64,000 nt of DNA. Source: Alloscardovia criceti DSM 17774. Its GTDB lineage: Bacteria; Actinomycetota; Actinomycetes; Actinomycetales; Bifidobacteriaceae. Below the pieces are notes generated by a model. It had not been told where the DNA came from, did no database searches, and saw only the letters and a list, made by a program, of their open reading frames with translations. Each line of letters starts with the position of its first letter. Position 1 is the first letter of the stretch. The translations under genes and the position numbers were made by a program. The stretch covers positions 1-64,000 of the forward strand of contig NZ_AQXR01000010.1 in NCBI RefSeq assembly GCF_000376885.1. The letters are read 5' to 3'. Positions 47,345 through 63,599 of the stretch are shown piece by piece.

Positions 47345-47959
47345 ATGAAGTGGAACCCATTTAATCGTTCAGAGAAGTCTGACCAGTCATCAGATAGCAC
47401 GGAAGAAACACGCGAAGGCGCTTCTGTGGGCAAAGGTCGCCCAACCCCCAAGCGCCGTGACGCAGAAAATGCACGTTTAACCCCTTTGGCTCCTAAGGAT
47501 CGCAAGGCTCAGCGCAAGGCTGAAACAGCCCGCCGACGCGAGCGCGAAAATACAGAGTATGAGGCCATGCGCAGTGGCGATTTGCGCAAGATGCCTCGCA
47601 GTGAGCAGCTCCCTTGGCGCGTCTACATCCGCGATTATGTGGATGCACGGCATAATTTAGGCGAGTATTTCATGATTGTCGTGGTCGTATTGCTCTTGGT
47701 GGCAGTGGCCGCTAGCTACTTGGCTCCACGTCTTTCTCTTTACATCCTCGTGGGCATGTATGTCTATCTGTTTGCCATTATTATCGACAGTTGGATTATG
47801 TGGCGCGGTTTAAAGAAGAAGCTGATTGAGAAATTCGGGGAACGTTCTGTGGCTCGCGGTATGCGCTCGGGTTATTACGCGTGGAGTCGTGCCATGCAGG
47901 TGCGTCGCTGGCGTTTGCCAAAGCCACGTACAAGCAAGCATGGCGAATGGCCAAAGTAA
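47345..47959 (+). CDS. DUF3043 membrane protein
   Basis: 204 aa actinobacterial membrane protein. The N-terminal ~95 residues are charged and basic (PKRRDAENARLTPLAP, DRKAQRKAETARRRER), then two membrane helices near 110-128 and 132-152, and a basic tail (RSGYYAWSRAMQVRRWRLP). This matches DUF3043, function unknown. Single gene with its own terminator. Confidence 0.88.
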   Translation: MKWNPFNRSEKSDQSSDSTEETREGASVGKGRPTPKRRDAENARLTPLAPKDRKAQRKAETARRRERENTEYEAMRSGDLRKMPRSEQLPWRVYIRDYVDARHNLGEYFMIVVVVLLLVAVAASYLAPRLSLYILVGMYVYLFAIIIDSWIMWRGLKKKLIEKFGERSVARGMRSGYYAWSRAMQVRRWRLPKPRTSKHGEWPK

Positions 47960-47994
47960 GCCATACATCGTACGCAAGTAAAGAACAAACAATT

Positions 47995-48028
47995 AAACCC
48001 GCAATATGAAGAAGTATTGCGGGTTTTT
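47995..48028 (+). terminator. Terminator of the DUF3043 gene
   Basis: AAACCCGCAATA (47995-48006) pairs with TATTGCGGGTTT (48015-48026), then TTG; 12 perfect pairs. Confidence 0.9.
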
Positions 48029-48187
48029 GTGTATATATGTGTACGCAGAAGACATCTCTATAATTCTGTCTTCAAATAATGTAAACAATTATTAATTCTG
48101 TGTGTGGGATATTTATTCCCATTTCACTGCTTTGCGCTCTGCGCTAGCCAACCGCATTTTCATGGGCTGAGCACGTAAAATTGAGGT

Positions 48188-49684
48188 ATGACTTTTGATT
48201 ATGATGTGATTGTTATCGGCTCTGGTCCTGGCGGATATGCCACAGCTTTGCGCGCAAGCGATTTAGGACTCAATACCGCTGTCATCGAGATGCGTGACGT
48301 CGTGGGCGGCACCTGCTTGAACCGTGGTTGCATACCAACAAAAGCCTATCTCACCGCGGCGCATACACTGCACGATGCGCACCGCGCGAGTGTGTGGGGC
48401 TTGGATGTTTCGGTGAATGCCATAGACATGCCAAAGCTCAAGGAAGCAAAGGATAAAACGGTTTCAGGCGTGGTAAAAGGCCTGTCCCAGCTGCTGAAGG
48501 CGCGTACAGTGGATGTGATCCATGGTGAGGGCAGTCTTGTAGAAGCTCACAAGGTCAAGGTCACCGATGGGGACACCACACGAGAGCTCACTGCAGAGCA
48601 TATTGTGCTCGCCACGGGTTCTCACGCTACCCCACTTCCCCAGCTAGCATTCTTCTCAGGTACCCAGGATGAAGTGCGCGATGCCATTGCCGCCCGGAAA
48701 GTTCCCGTACTGTCCTCGGATGAGGCTCTGGATATCGACACGTATCCGGAGAACGTCGTTATTGTGGGCGCAGGTGCTATTGCCTTAGAATTCGCCACTT
48801 TCTGGAATGCGCTCGGTACGAAGGTGACGGTTTTGCTTCGTAAAGACGTGCCTTTGTCTCGTTGGGATGCGCATGTCAGCTCCACAGTGATGCGCACGAT
48901 GAAGCGCAATGGCGTGAATTTTGAAACGCACAGCTCTATTATTTCCGCAGCCGAGGGAGAAGTGACGTACAGTGTTACCAATCCAAAGAATGGGGAGGTT
49001 ACCGAAAAATCCATTCCTGCTGATTTCGTGCTCGCCGCTATTGGGCGTTCTCCTCATACGACTGCACCGTGGTTTGAAACATCCGGTGTGGAGCTCAATA
49101 ATCGCGGATTCGTGGTCACCGATGCTTATGGCCGCACTAATTTGGACAATGTGTGGGCTGTGGGTGATATTACCGATGGTCATTTACTGGCCCATGAGGC
49201 TTTTGAACAGGCCTTGACTGTTTCGCAAACCATAGCTGGGAAGCCTGCAAAACCAGTCGACCCTATGACCATTCCGCAGGTGGTATACGGCATGATTGAT
49301 GCCGTGTCTATCGGATACACCACCAAGGCAGCCGAGGACGCAGGTTTCGAGGGCGTAGAAGAAACAGTGGTGCCACAGCTGTCCAATCCTCGCGTGGCTA
49401 TGCTGGGCTCGAATGGTACGACGGTTGTCGTTTCCGCGCTGGCTCGCAAGGATGAGGGAAAATCTGACGAAAAGTCTGAGGAAGGCGAGGCTAAGCGTCT
49501 GGTCATCGGCGTGCACATGGCTGGCCCACAGGCCTCGGAAATCGCGGGGGCGGCCCGTGAAATTATCCAAAATCGCATTCCACTCAGCGATGCTGCTCAG
49601 GCATTATTTGCTCACCCTACCTTGAGCGAAACCTTGGGTGAAAGCCTACTCAAGGCAGATGGTCGACCACTGAATGTGCGCTAA
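48188..49684 (+). CDS. lpd: Dihydrolipoyl dehydrogenase
   Basis: 498 aa FAD/NAD disulfide reductase. FAD loop VIGSGPGGYATA at 9-20, redox disulfide GGTCLNRGC with C43 and C48, NAD loop IVGAGAIALEFA, and the C-terminal AHPTLSE with its catalytic His. A charged Lys/Glu-rich insertion (ARKDEGKSDEKSEEGEAKR) interrupts the dimer domain. No E1/E2 partner genes lie nearby, and bifidobacteria generally ferment sugars without pyruvate dehydrogenase, so the physiological partner is unclear. GAGG lies unusually close to the ATG. Confidence 0.93.
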   Translation: MTFDYDVIVIGSGPGGYATALRASDLGLNTAVIEMRDVVGGTCLNRGCIPTKAYLTAAHTLHDAHRASVWGLDVSVNAIDMPKLKEAKDKTVSGVVKGLSQLLKARTVDVIHGEGSLVEAHKVKVTDGDTTRELTAEHIVLATGSHATPLPQLAFFSGTQDEVRDAIAARKVPVLSSDEALDIDTYPENVVIVGAGAIALEFATFWNALGTKVTVLLRKDVPLSRWDAHVSSTVMRTMKRNGVNFETHSSIISAAEGEVTYSVTNPKNGEVTEKSIPADFVLAAIGRSPHTTAPWFETSGVELNNRGFVVTDAYGRTNLDNVWAVGDITDGHLLAHEAFEQALTVSQTIAGKPAKPVDPMTIPQVVYGMIDAVSIGYTTKAAEDAGFEGVEETVVPQLSNPRVAMLGSNGTTVVVSALARKDEGKSDEKSEEGEAKRLVIGVHMAGPQASEIAGAAREIIQNRIPLSDAAQALFAHPTLSETLGESLLKADGRPLNVR

Positions 49685-49702
49685 ATAACCGCATACCGCA
49701 CC

Positions 49703-49742
49703 GTGCTAGCAGATTCCTTTGGAGGGATGTGCTAGCACTTTT
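49703..49742 (+). terminator. Terminator of lpd
   Basis: GTGCTAGCA (49703-49711) pairs with TGCTAGCAC (49730-49738), followed by TTTTG. Confidence 0.8.
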
Positions 49743-49891
49743 GTGTCCTGATTAAAATAGCACTCTCAAACAAATAAACTGTGTGAAAGCAAGCACAAAA
49801 GTGCCTTTTTCGTCTCGATACAGTATGATGGCTAAAAGATTTGGGACGTATATGACGTCACTGTTTTCCACGGAGGAGAAATAGTCAAGCT

Positions 49892-50614
49892 ATGGCAGAA
49901 GAAACAAAGCCAAGGCGCAATAATATGTTGCGTCAAATGAAGCAACTGTATGATTTTACCCGTCAAGATGATCCTCAGGTAACGTGGTGGCTGATCGGCG
50001 CTTTTGTCGTACCTTTTGTGCTGATTATTCTGCTGGCTTTGCCATTTAACATCGGCTGGTTTACGTGGATTATGGTCGTCATCCTCGCCTTCATGGTGGG
50101 CCTGCTGGCCGCCACCTTCGTGCTCTCTCGCCGCAGCGAAACCGTGGGGTATCGCCGTATCCAAGGTAATCCTGGCGCTGCGGGTGCTGTGTTGCAATCC
50201 CTAAGCAAGCGCGTGTATACCTTCTCCGAGCAGCCAGTATGGGTGGATCCTCGCACGAAAGACATGATTTGGCGCGGCACCAGCTTGTATGGTGTGTACT
50301 TGGTATCCGAGGGACCTACCAAGCGCGTGGCTAAGGCTATCGAGGCAGAGAAAGCGAAGATTCGTCGCGTTACTCAGGGCTCTGAAATCCGCATTATCAC
50401 GATTAACACAGGCGATGAAGAAGGTCAGGTGCCTTTGACAAAGCTGAGCCGTGAAATGCGTAAGCGTTACAAGCACCCACTGACTAGTGATGAGTTGAAT
50501 CATTTGAATGGTCGTTTGCGCACGCTGGAGCGTATGGGCGGCATCGGTATGCCTGCAGGCATCGATCCGCGCGCAGCTCAGCATCAAAGCCGTCGTGCTA
50601 TGCGCGGTCGTTAA
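49892..50614 (+). CDS. DUF4191 membrane protein
   Basis: 240 aa. Two membrane helices (about 31-52 and 56-78) near the N-terminus, then a cytoplasmic domain with YRRIQGNPGAAGAVLQSL and MIWRGTSLYGVYLV and a basic C-terminus. DUF4191 proteins are restricted to actinobacteria and usually sit before glnA, as here. A strong GGAGGAGA ribosome site precedes the ATG. Function unknown. Confidence 0.9.
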   Translation: MAEETKPRRNNMLRQMKQLYDFTRQDDPQVTWWLIGAFVVPFVLIILLALPFNIGWFTWIMVVILAFMVGLLAATFVLSRRSETVGYRRIQGNPGAAGAVLQSLSKRVYTFSEQPVWVDPRTKDMIWRGTSLYGVYLVSEGPTKRVAKAIEAEKAKIRRVTQGSEIRIITINTGDEEGQVPLTKLSREMRKRYKHPLTSDELNHLNGRLRTLERMGGIGMPAGIDPRAAQHQSRRAMRGR

Positions 50615-50652
50615 AGTCTTTAAAATCGTTAATAAGGCTGTAACTACTTTTC

Positions 50653-50686
50653 GTCGGTGATTGTTTGTGCAATCACCGACTTTTTT
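50653..50686 (+). terminator. Terminator of the DUF4191 gene
   Basis: GTCGGTGATTG (50653-50663) pairs with CAATCACCGAC (50670-50680), followed by six T. Confidence 0.92.
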
Positions 50687-50763
50687 ATACTCGCACACAG
50701 CATGCAAAGGCGGCACTGCCCTACCCTGTTCTATAAAATATTTAAGAATTAATGAAGAAGCTT

Positions 50764-50816
50764 GTTACATAGTTGTAACCTAAACGTTCTTTTTAGGTAA
50801 TGCCCTCCTTTAGAAT
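50764..50816 (+). promoter_or_regulatory. glnA promoter region with a GlnR-like palindrome
   Basis: GTTAC-N6-GTAAC at 50764-50779 is a perfect palindrome matching the AC-N9-AC layout of actinobacterial GlnR sites. A TAGAAT -10 lies at 50811-50816 without a good -35, as expected for an activated promoter; the palindrome would be centred near -52. The regulator's identity is inferred. Confidence 0.45.
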
Positions 50817-50867
50817 AGATAAGTATTCAAACCAATGAATATTTCAGCACAAAGAAGGTATGGTCTT

Positions 50868-52301
50868 ATGGCTCTTTCTACAAAGGAAGATGTAGAAGCT
50901 CTCATCAACACCGAGGGCATCGAATACGTTTCAGTACGATTCACGGATTTAATCGGCGTACAGCAGCACTTTAATGTGCCAGTTGACGAATTCTTGGATA
51001 ACGCATTTACAGATGGCCTGCCTTTTGATGGCTCCTCTGTGCAGGGATTCCAGGCAATTAACGAATCTGATATGAAGCTAATCCCGGATGTATCCACCGC
51101 TTATGTAGATCCTTTCCGCAAGCATAAGACCTTGAATGTGGCATTCTCTATCGTGGATCCAATTACCGATGAGGCTTATTCTCGCGATCCTCGCCAGGTG
51201 GCCGCTAAGGCGGAGGCGTATTTGAAGTCCACTGGCATTGCTGATACGGCTTCTTTCGCACCAGAAGCTGAGTTCTTCGTCTTTGATAAGGTACGTTTCG
51301 AAAACTCCATGCGCACCTCTTTCTATGAGGTAGATTCGGATGAGGCGGGCTGGAATTCTGGCGCTCAAACAAATCTGGATGGCACACCAAACATTGGTTT
51401 CAAGAATCAACCAAAGCGTGGCTACTTCCCAGTGCCACCTCTGGATCAGTCCGCAGATTTGCGCGACGAGATGGTGTACAACCTGCAGAAGGTAGGTTTG
51501 ACACTGGAGCGTTCTCACCACGAAGTAGGTGGCGCAGGTCAGCAGGAAATTAACTACCGTTACAACACCTTGATGCACGCGGGTGATGACTTGATGAAGT
51601 TCAAGTACGTGGTACACAACACCGCCGCTCAGATGGGCAAGGCTGCAACCTTTATGCCAAAACCAATTGCAGACGACAACGGTACGGGTATGCACTGCCA
51701 TCAGTCCTTGTGGAAGGATGGTAAGCCATTGTTCTACGATGAGAACGGTTATGGCGGTTTGTCCGATTTGGCACGCTGGTACATCGGCGGTTTGATCAAG
51801 CACGCTGATGCTGTTTTGGCTTTCACCAACCCATCTCTGAACTCTTACAAGCGCTTGGTTCCAGGCTATGAGGCTCCAATCAACTTGGTGTACTCGGCTC
51901 GCAACCGCTCTGCAGCTATCCGCATTCCTCTGGCAGGTACATCTCCTGCAGCAAAGCGCATCGAGTTCCGCGCTCCAGATCCAAGCTCCAACCCATTCTT
52001 GGCCTTCTCCGCTCAGCTCATGGCTGGTTTGGACGGTATTTTGAACCGCATCGAGCCACCTGCGCCAGTGGATAAGGATTTGTACGAGCTTCCTCCAGAA
52101 GAGATGGTGGGCATTAAGACCGTGCCTGCTTCCCTCGATGAAGCTTTGAAGGCTTTGGAAGAAGATCATGACTTCCTCACCGCGGGCAACGTCTTCACGG
52201 AAGATTTGATCGAAACATGGATCGATTTGAAGAAGCAGGAAATCGATGCTGCTCGCTTGCAGCCAACGCCTTTGGAGTATCAGCTGTACTTCCATATTTA
52301 A
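50868..52301 (+). CDS. glnA: Glutamine synthetase type I
   Basis: 477 aa from the ATG at 50868 (GAAGG nine bases upstream); a start at 50835 lacks a ribosome site. Makes glutamine from glutamate, ammonia and ATP as a dodecamer. FDGSSVQGF, the metal site [21 protein letters not shown] and the catalytic NRSAAIRIP are intact. The DLYELPPEE segment holds Tyr near 406, the site of control by adenylylation, so this is the regulated GSI-beta form. No glnE is in the window. Confidence 0.97.
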   Translation: MALSTKEDVEALINTEGIEYVSVRFTDLIGVQQHFNVPVDEFLDNAFTDGLPFDGSSVQGFQAINESDMKLIPDVSTAYVDPFRKHKTLNVAFSIVDPITDEAYSRDPRQVAAKAEAYLKSTGIADTASFAPEAEFFVFDKVRFENSMRTSFYEVDSDEAGWNSGAQTNLDGTPNIGFKNQPKRGYFPVPPLDQSADLRDEMVYNLQKVGLTLERSHHEVGGAGQQEINYRYNTLMHAGDDLMKFKYVVHNTAAQMGKAATFMPKPIADDNGTGMHCHQSLWKDGKPLFYDENGYGGLSDLARWYIGGLIKHADAVLAFTNPSLNSYKRLVPGYEAPINLVYSARNRSAAIRIPLAGTSPAAKRIEFRAPDPSSNPFLAFSAQLMAGLDGILNRIEPPAPVDKDLYELPPEEMVGIKTVPASLDEALKALEEDHDFLTAGNVFTEDLIETWIDLKKQEIDAARLQPTPLEYQLYFHI

Positions 52302-52324
52302 GTCTGAAATTCTAGACATAAGTA

Positions 52325-52368
52325 AGCCTTCTGTGGTCAAACATTGTTCCACAGAAGGCTTTCTTTTA
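52325..52368 (+). terminator. Terminator of glnA
   Basis: AGCCTTCTGTGG (52325-52336) pairs with CCACAGAAGGCT (52349-52360), then TTCTTTTA. It ends only about 15 bases before the next gene's start. Confidence 0.9.
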
Positions 52369-52382
52369 TAATGGAGACTGAT

Positions 52383-53315
52383 ATGGCTAAGAAAATTCGC
52401 ACATTTATTATTCTTCTGCTTGCTCTAGTTGCAGTTGCCGCAGGCGGGTATTTTGCAATTACCACACTGTTCCCAGATATTTTCAGTAAAAACACGGGTC
52501 AGCAGATCAGCAAAACGACACAGCTACTCAAAGCCGATAAATCCAATGTGATTACCAAAGAACTGCATGTCAACCATGATGATATGGATCTGTACGGCAC
52601 TTTTGTAGCACCTTCAAATTATGAATCCTTACAGCTACCCTTAGTTATCCTGTCTCCGGGTTTAAACATGAATTCCGATGTCTTGAATCCTGTGGCTCAG
52701 CAGGTAGCAACGCAGGGGTACATGGTGTATTCCTTCGATTTTTATGGCGGTTCGACGACCACGCGCAGTGGCGATACCGACATGATGAATATGACTCTGG
52801 ATACGGAAAAGGCGGATTTGAATGCCGTGCTCAGTTACTGGAGGTCTCAGTCGTTTGTGGATACGAATCATGTGTATTTGGGCGGCGTTAGTCATGGTGG
52901 CTTGATTAGTTCACTGGTGGCGGCGGAGCGACCAGCGGATGTGAAGGCTATGGTTTTGTTGGCACCTGCCTTTAATGTGCCTGATGTGGTCAGAAGTGAT
53001 ATGGAGCAGCTGGGATACACGGATGCTGAGCAATTACCGGATATTGTTAGCTACCAAGGGCAAAGTGTCAGCAAAGCATATATCGCCTCTGCGTTAAATA
53101 CCGATGTATCTGCGGCCCAACGGGCATACTCCGGCAATGTGCTGATTATTCACGGCACTGCGGATGATATGGTGCCGGTAAGTTATAGCGAAGCAGCGGC
53201 GCAAACCTTCCCTCATGCGGAGCTTATGTCCGTCGAAGGTGCTGGGCATGAAGTCAGTGAAATTGCGGCGATGTCTGTATTGCTGAAAATTCAGCAGTTT
53301 ATGAGTGCGAACTAG
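52383..53315 (+). CDS. Alpha/beta hydrolase, membrane-anchored or secreted
   Basis: 310 aa from the ATG at 52383 with GGAG six bases upstream. The N-terminus (KKIRTFIILLLALVAVAAG) is a signal peptide or anchor, so the enzyme works outside the membrane. The fold is clear: nucleophile elbow GGVSHGG, acid in HGTADDMVP, and histidine in EGAGHEVSE; an oxyanion-like SPGLNM follows the first core strands. Probably an esterase or acyl hydrolase; substrate unknown. The glnA terminator lies right before it, so expression may depend on readthrough or on a promoter inside glnA. Confidence 0.88.
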   Translation: MAKKIRTFIILLLALVAVAAGGYFAITTLFPDIFSKNTGQQISKTTQLLKADKSNVITKELHVNHDDMDLYGTFVAPSNYESLQLPLVILSPGLNMNSDVLNPVAQQVATQGYMVYSFDFYGGSTTTRSGDTDMMNMTLDTEKADLNAVLSYWRSQSFVDTNHVYLGGVSHGGLISSLVAAERPADVKAMVLLAPAFNVPDVVRSDMEQLGYTDAEQLPDIVSYQGQSVSKAYIASALNTDVSAAQRAYSGNVLIIHGTADDMVPVSYSEAAAQTFPHAELMSVEGAGHEVSEIAAMSVLLKIQQFMSAN

Positions 53316-53334
53316 GCAGGCACACGCCTGTTTT

Positions 53335-54024
53335 CTATGCCAATAGGCTTTTCTTTGCAGAATGTGAGCGAAGAAAAGCCTTTTCCATTTCTGGCCCCCA
53401 CCATCTCGCGTATCCTGCGCGCGTGGGATGAATGCTATCCATCATGTACAAAGACTTGTCCGCATCCGTGGCCGCATTCAATGTTTTATTGTGCCATAAA
53501 TCGATTATCGTTACATCGGTACGCTGTTGTGCCAAGCCACGGGCAGCTTCGACCATACGATCGTATGCTTCGCTGTCAAATCGTGTGGAAGTGTACACAT
53601 ACACCGGCACAGCCCATTCTTGAGCTATATAATCCAGGATAAGTGCGAGCGCGTGAGTTGTTTCTTCTGGCGAAAAACCCTGATGCGCATCATTCGTGGA
53701 TAATTGCACGAGGAAAAGATCTGGCTGATCCGTGCTGTGAGAATGCTGCTGGAGACGATGAAGATAAGATTGTGGATCTTTGCTTGCTATGCAGGTACCG
53801 TTCACGGCATCCTTCGTCAGACTCCACCCGAATCGTTGAGCGAGGTACTCTCCTACCGCCTGACCACCCGAGGCATAACCCCAGGTCACCGAAGAACCGA
53901 GCGCGAAAAGTCGACAACCCTTGTGCACTGCAGTTTCTGGAGTCTTGAGTGGTGCGACATGCGCCATGTCGTAAACTGTAGCGTTTCCTGGATGCTCTTG
54001 CCACCCTGCGATATAATCTGCCAT
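53335..54024 (-). CDS. SGNH/GDSL-family hydrolase
   Basis: 229 aa from the ATG at 54024; the frame continues to 54177 but that part overlaps the Mrp gene. Block I appears as ALGSSVTWGY at 41-50 with the nucleophile Ser, block III as LSTNDAH, and block V as DSIHPTRAGY, giving the Ser-Asp-His set of SGNH esterases. No signal peptide. Could be an acetylesterase or lipase-like enzyme. It starts five bases beyond the stop of the Mrp gene on the same strand. Confidence 0.85.
   Translation of the reverse strand: MADYIAGWQEHPGNATVYDMAHVAPLKTPETAVHKGCRLFALGSSVTWGYASGGQAVGEYLAQRFGWSLTKDAVNGTCIASKDPQSYLHRLQQHSHSTDQPDLFLVQLSTNDAHQGFSPEETTHALALILDYIAQEWAVPVYVYTSTRFDSEAYDRMVEAARGLAQQRTDVTIIDLWHNKTLNAATDADKSLYMMDSIHPTRAGYARWWGPEMEKAFLRSHSAKKSLLA
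53345..53390 (+). terminator. Hairpin terminator of the alpha/beta hydrolase, inside the SGNH 3' end
   Basis: AGGCTTTTCTTTGC (53345-53358) pairs with GCGAAGAAAAGCCT (53368-53381), one wobble, then TTTCCATTT on the plus strand. It lies within the last codons of the convergent SGNH gene. A smaller CAGGC/GCCTG hairpin precedes it. Confidence 0.7.
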
Positions 54025-54028
54025 CGTA

Positions 54029-61237
<7,209 letters not shown>

Positions 61238-61312
61238 ATTGTCCCAAACCTCTCTGACATGCACAAATACCTCACGCTTTGAGAATAATGCAGAATAATT
61301 GATGAAAGATGT

Positions 61313-63592
61313 ATGTCTGGCTTTTTCTCTGCGCTTCATCTTATGCTTAGTCTTGTGTCCAATCGTATAGGAAGTTACATTTCTACCCACCGCAACGCAG
61401 CGTTTTTCGCAGTAAGTACTGCGATTATTATCCTGACTTTAGAACTGGCCGTTTTTAATCTGGGCACATGGATGTCGCCGTCTGGCGCTTCTGCGGTTTC
61501 CTGTGAGGTGGCGACCAGCTGCTCGGCCACGCTCAGTCATGCGCAATGGGGAACGGGAGACTCCGTCACGGACACAGGCACGGATACTGACACGGACACA
61601 GCGAGCGCGACCGAAACGAGCAGCACAAACACCGAAGCCAGCACAGACAGCACCGACCGTTCTAATTCCCTCCTCTACATCCAAGATTTTGACGCCACAC
61701 TGAGCATCCCCGTTTCGCTGGACACTCCTATCACCACCCTGAGTTTCGACCCTAGCAACGCTGAGGTGAAATCCTTTAGCACACCTATTACCATTGGTTC
61801 CCAGCAGATTACCCTGTACAGCGACCGTAGCACGTTTGTGTTTTTAGATGCCGATGCTCAGGCCGATATTGCGAAAAATAACGCAATCGTCATCCACTTT
61901 GTCAGCGGTGAATACACACGAAACCCCACTGAAGACCCGGTTCAAGCCACCTCGAATCTTCGCCAGATTACGCTGAACGCGCGTAAACCTTTTCATATCA
62001 GCGTGGCGCGCATGCTTGCGCTACTCGCTCTTGCCGCTTTTATCTGGCTTTTCCGCCCACGCTCTGCGCTATATCGCATCGCATTAGACACCCAATCGCA
62101 CAGACAGCGGCTGGTCTTCTGGCTGGCGTGTGTGCTTCCCCTCGTGCTCGTAGGTATAGTCGCCATCTATTTCGGTGGCCTCTTTGCTGCGAATGATACA
62201 TGGGCTCAGGATCATAACTACATTTATAGTTATCGGCATTATATTTTGGCTTCGCAGGCCTTGCTCGAAGGCCACCCGTGGCTGGATTTACCGGTGGATC
62301 CCTCCTTCGATGCGCTGAGTAACCCGTACGACCCGCAACTGCGCAATACGATTTTGAATCAGAGCGCGCAAATTTACTGGGATTATGCCTTTTATCAGCA
62401 TCACTGGTATTCCTATTTTGGCATTTTGCCTAGCATTGTACTGTATTTACCTTTCCACGCGCTCACGGGCAGCTGGCCTTCAGTATTTGCAAGCGTCATC
62501 GTATTTTTGATTCCTGCGATGATTCTCGTCATGGCGTCGATTATCCGTTTTATTGCACGCTACTTCCCGCAGACCAGCATCGGGCACACGATTCTTGTGC
62601 TGATTTCGGCTTTTGTGGGCATGAATTTTATTTCGCTTTTGCTCGTGTCTAATCTGTACACCTTGGCTTTTTCCAGTGCTTTATGCGTTGCCTTCTTAGG
62701 TGTATTTATATGGCTGGGTGTCCGACCGGAAAAGCCGGCACTCAGCAATTACCTGCGTATGGGCGTAGGTTCTTTCTTTATCGCGTTAACCACTTCGTGT
62801 AGGCCTACCTTTGCATTTACGGCTATTTTAGTGGCGCCTGTTTTCTTTGAATTTGTGTGGGAAAAGCCGCTCAAGCAGCTCAGCCGTGCTCTGAGTGCCG
62901 CAGTAGTGCCCGCCATTCTTGGCGTGCTTCCCGCCTTATGGTACAACTGGTGGCGTTTCGGATCAGCGCTCAATTTCGGCTCGGGTTACCAAATAACAGT
63001 AGCCGATATGCGCAATTTGAGGGTGACCACTCTGTCCACGCTCCAGGGTGTGGGCGCGTATTTGTTTCAACCTTTTGATTTCACCGCACAACCACCCTTT
63101 ATCCAGTCTCCGTTTATCAGCACCTCCACGTGGATTCATAGGGAGACCATCATCAGCGGATTCTTTATTTTCGCCCCCCTCATAGCGCTGGGCATACTGA
63201 GCGTGCTACTGCCGCAGGTACGTAAACGACTTCATCCACAATTTATCTGGCTGTACAGTCTTGCGGGCGTAATTTTCGGCGTTCTGCTGTGCATTCTGGT
63301 GACGCGCAGTGGCGGTATCGTATGGCGTTATTTTGTGGATTTCACCTGGGCCTTTGTGTTTGCGGCCATTGCGCCGGCGTTAAGTGCGTTGGCTGTTGTG
63401 CGCGAAAAGGGCGGCACACGGGCACGGCAGAGTTCGCGATATCACCTTGTTTTGTGGGTCGTCGTGGCATTGACCGTGTATGAAATGCTCGTTTTTGCAG
63501 CCTCGATTTTTGTGCCCAACCGATTTGCAGCACTCAGCCAGTATAACCCAAGCCTTTACGCGAGCTTTGTTCAGGCATTAACGATTATGTAG
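61313..63592 (+). CDS. Large polytopic membrane protein, possible GT-C-type glycosyltransferase
   Basis: 759 aa. One N-terminal helix (AAFFAVSTAIIILTLELAVF), then an extracytoplasmic domain of ~200 residues that begins with a Thr/Asp/Ser-rich linker made of TDTD-like repeats (61561-61660) and continues as a beta-rich part. From about residue 225 there are ten or more membrane helices with loops such as NDTWAQDHNYIYSYRHY and WDYAFYQHHWYSYFG. The architecture resembles lipid-linked-sugar glycosyltransferases of GT-C fold, but no diagnostic motif is certain. Divergent from the TPR gene. Confidence 0.75.
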   Translation: MSGFFSALHLMLSLVSNRIGSYISTHRNAAFFAVSTAIIILTLELAVFNLGTWMSPSGASAVSCEVATSCSATLSHAQWGTGDSVTDTGTDTDTDTASATETSSTNTEASTDSTDRSNSLLYIQDFDATLSIPVSLDTPITTLSFDPSNAEVKSFSTPITIGSQQITLYSDRSTFVFLDADAQADIAKNNAIVIHFVSGEYTRNPTEDPVQATSNLRQITLNARKPFHISVARMLALLALAAFIWLFRPRSALYRIALDTQSHRQRLVFWLACVLPLVLVGIVAIYFGGLFAANDTWAQDHNYIYSYRHYILASQALLEGHPWLDLPVDPSFDALSNPYDPQLRNTILNQSAQIYWDYAFYQHHWYSYFGILPSIVLYLPFHALTGSWPSVFASVIVFLIPAMILVMASIIRFIARYFPQTSIGHTILVLISAFVGMNFISLLLVSNLYTLAFSSALCVAFLGVFIWLGVRPEKPALSNYLRMGVGSFFIALTTSCRPTFAFTAILVAPVFFEFVWEKPLKQLSRALSAAVVPAILGVLPALWYNWWRFGSALNFGSGYQITVADMRNLRVTTLSTLQGVGAYLFQPFDFTAQPPFIQSPFISTSTWIHRETIISGFFIFAPLIALGILSVLLPQVRKRLHPQFIWLYSLAGVIFGVLLCILVTRSGGIVWRYFVDFTWAFVFAAIAPALSALAVVREKGGTRARQSSRYHLVLWVVVALTVYEMLVFAASIFVPNRFAALSQYNPSLYASFVQALTIM

Positions 63593-63599
63593 TAAATAC

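Noticed and set aside
51078-52352. 424-codon open frame antisense to glnA
   Set aside because: It mirrors the reading frame of a strongly codon-biased gene; no ribosome site or recognisable protein. Similar antisense frames over pheS (40506-41480) and tyrS (26073-27083) were rejected for the same reason.
52344-52382. Longer start for the alpha/beta hydrolase
   Set aside because: It would lie within the glnA terminator hairpin and has no ribosome site; the ATG at 52383 has GGAG at proper spacing.
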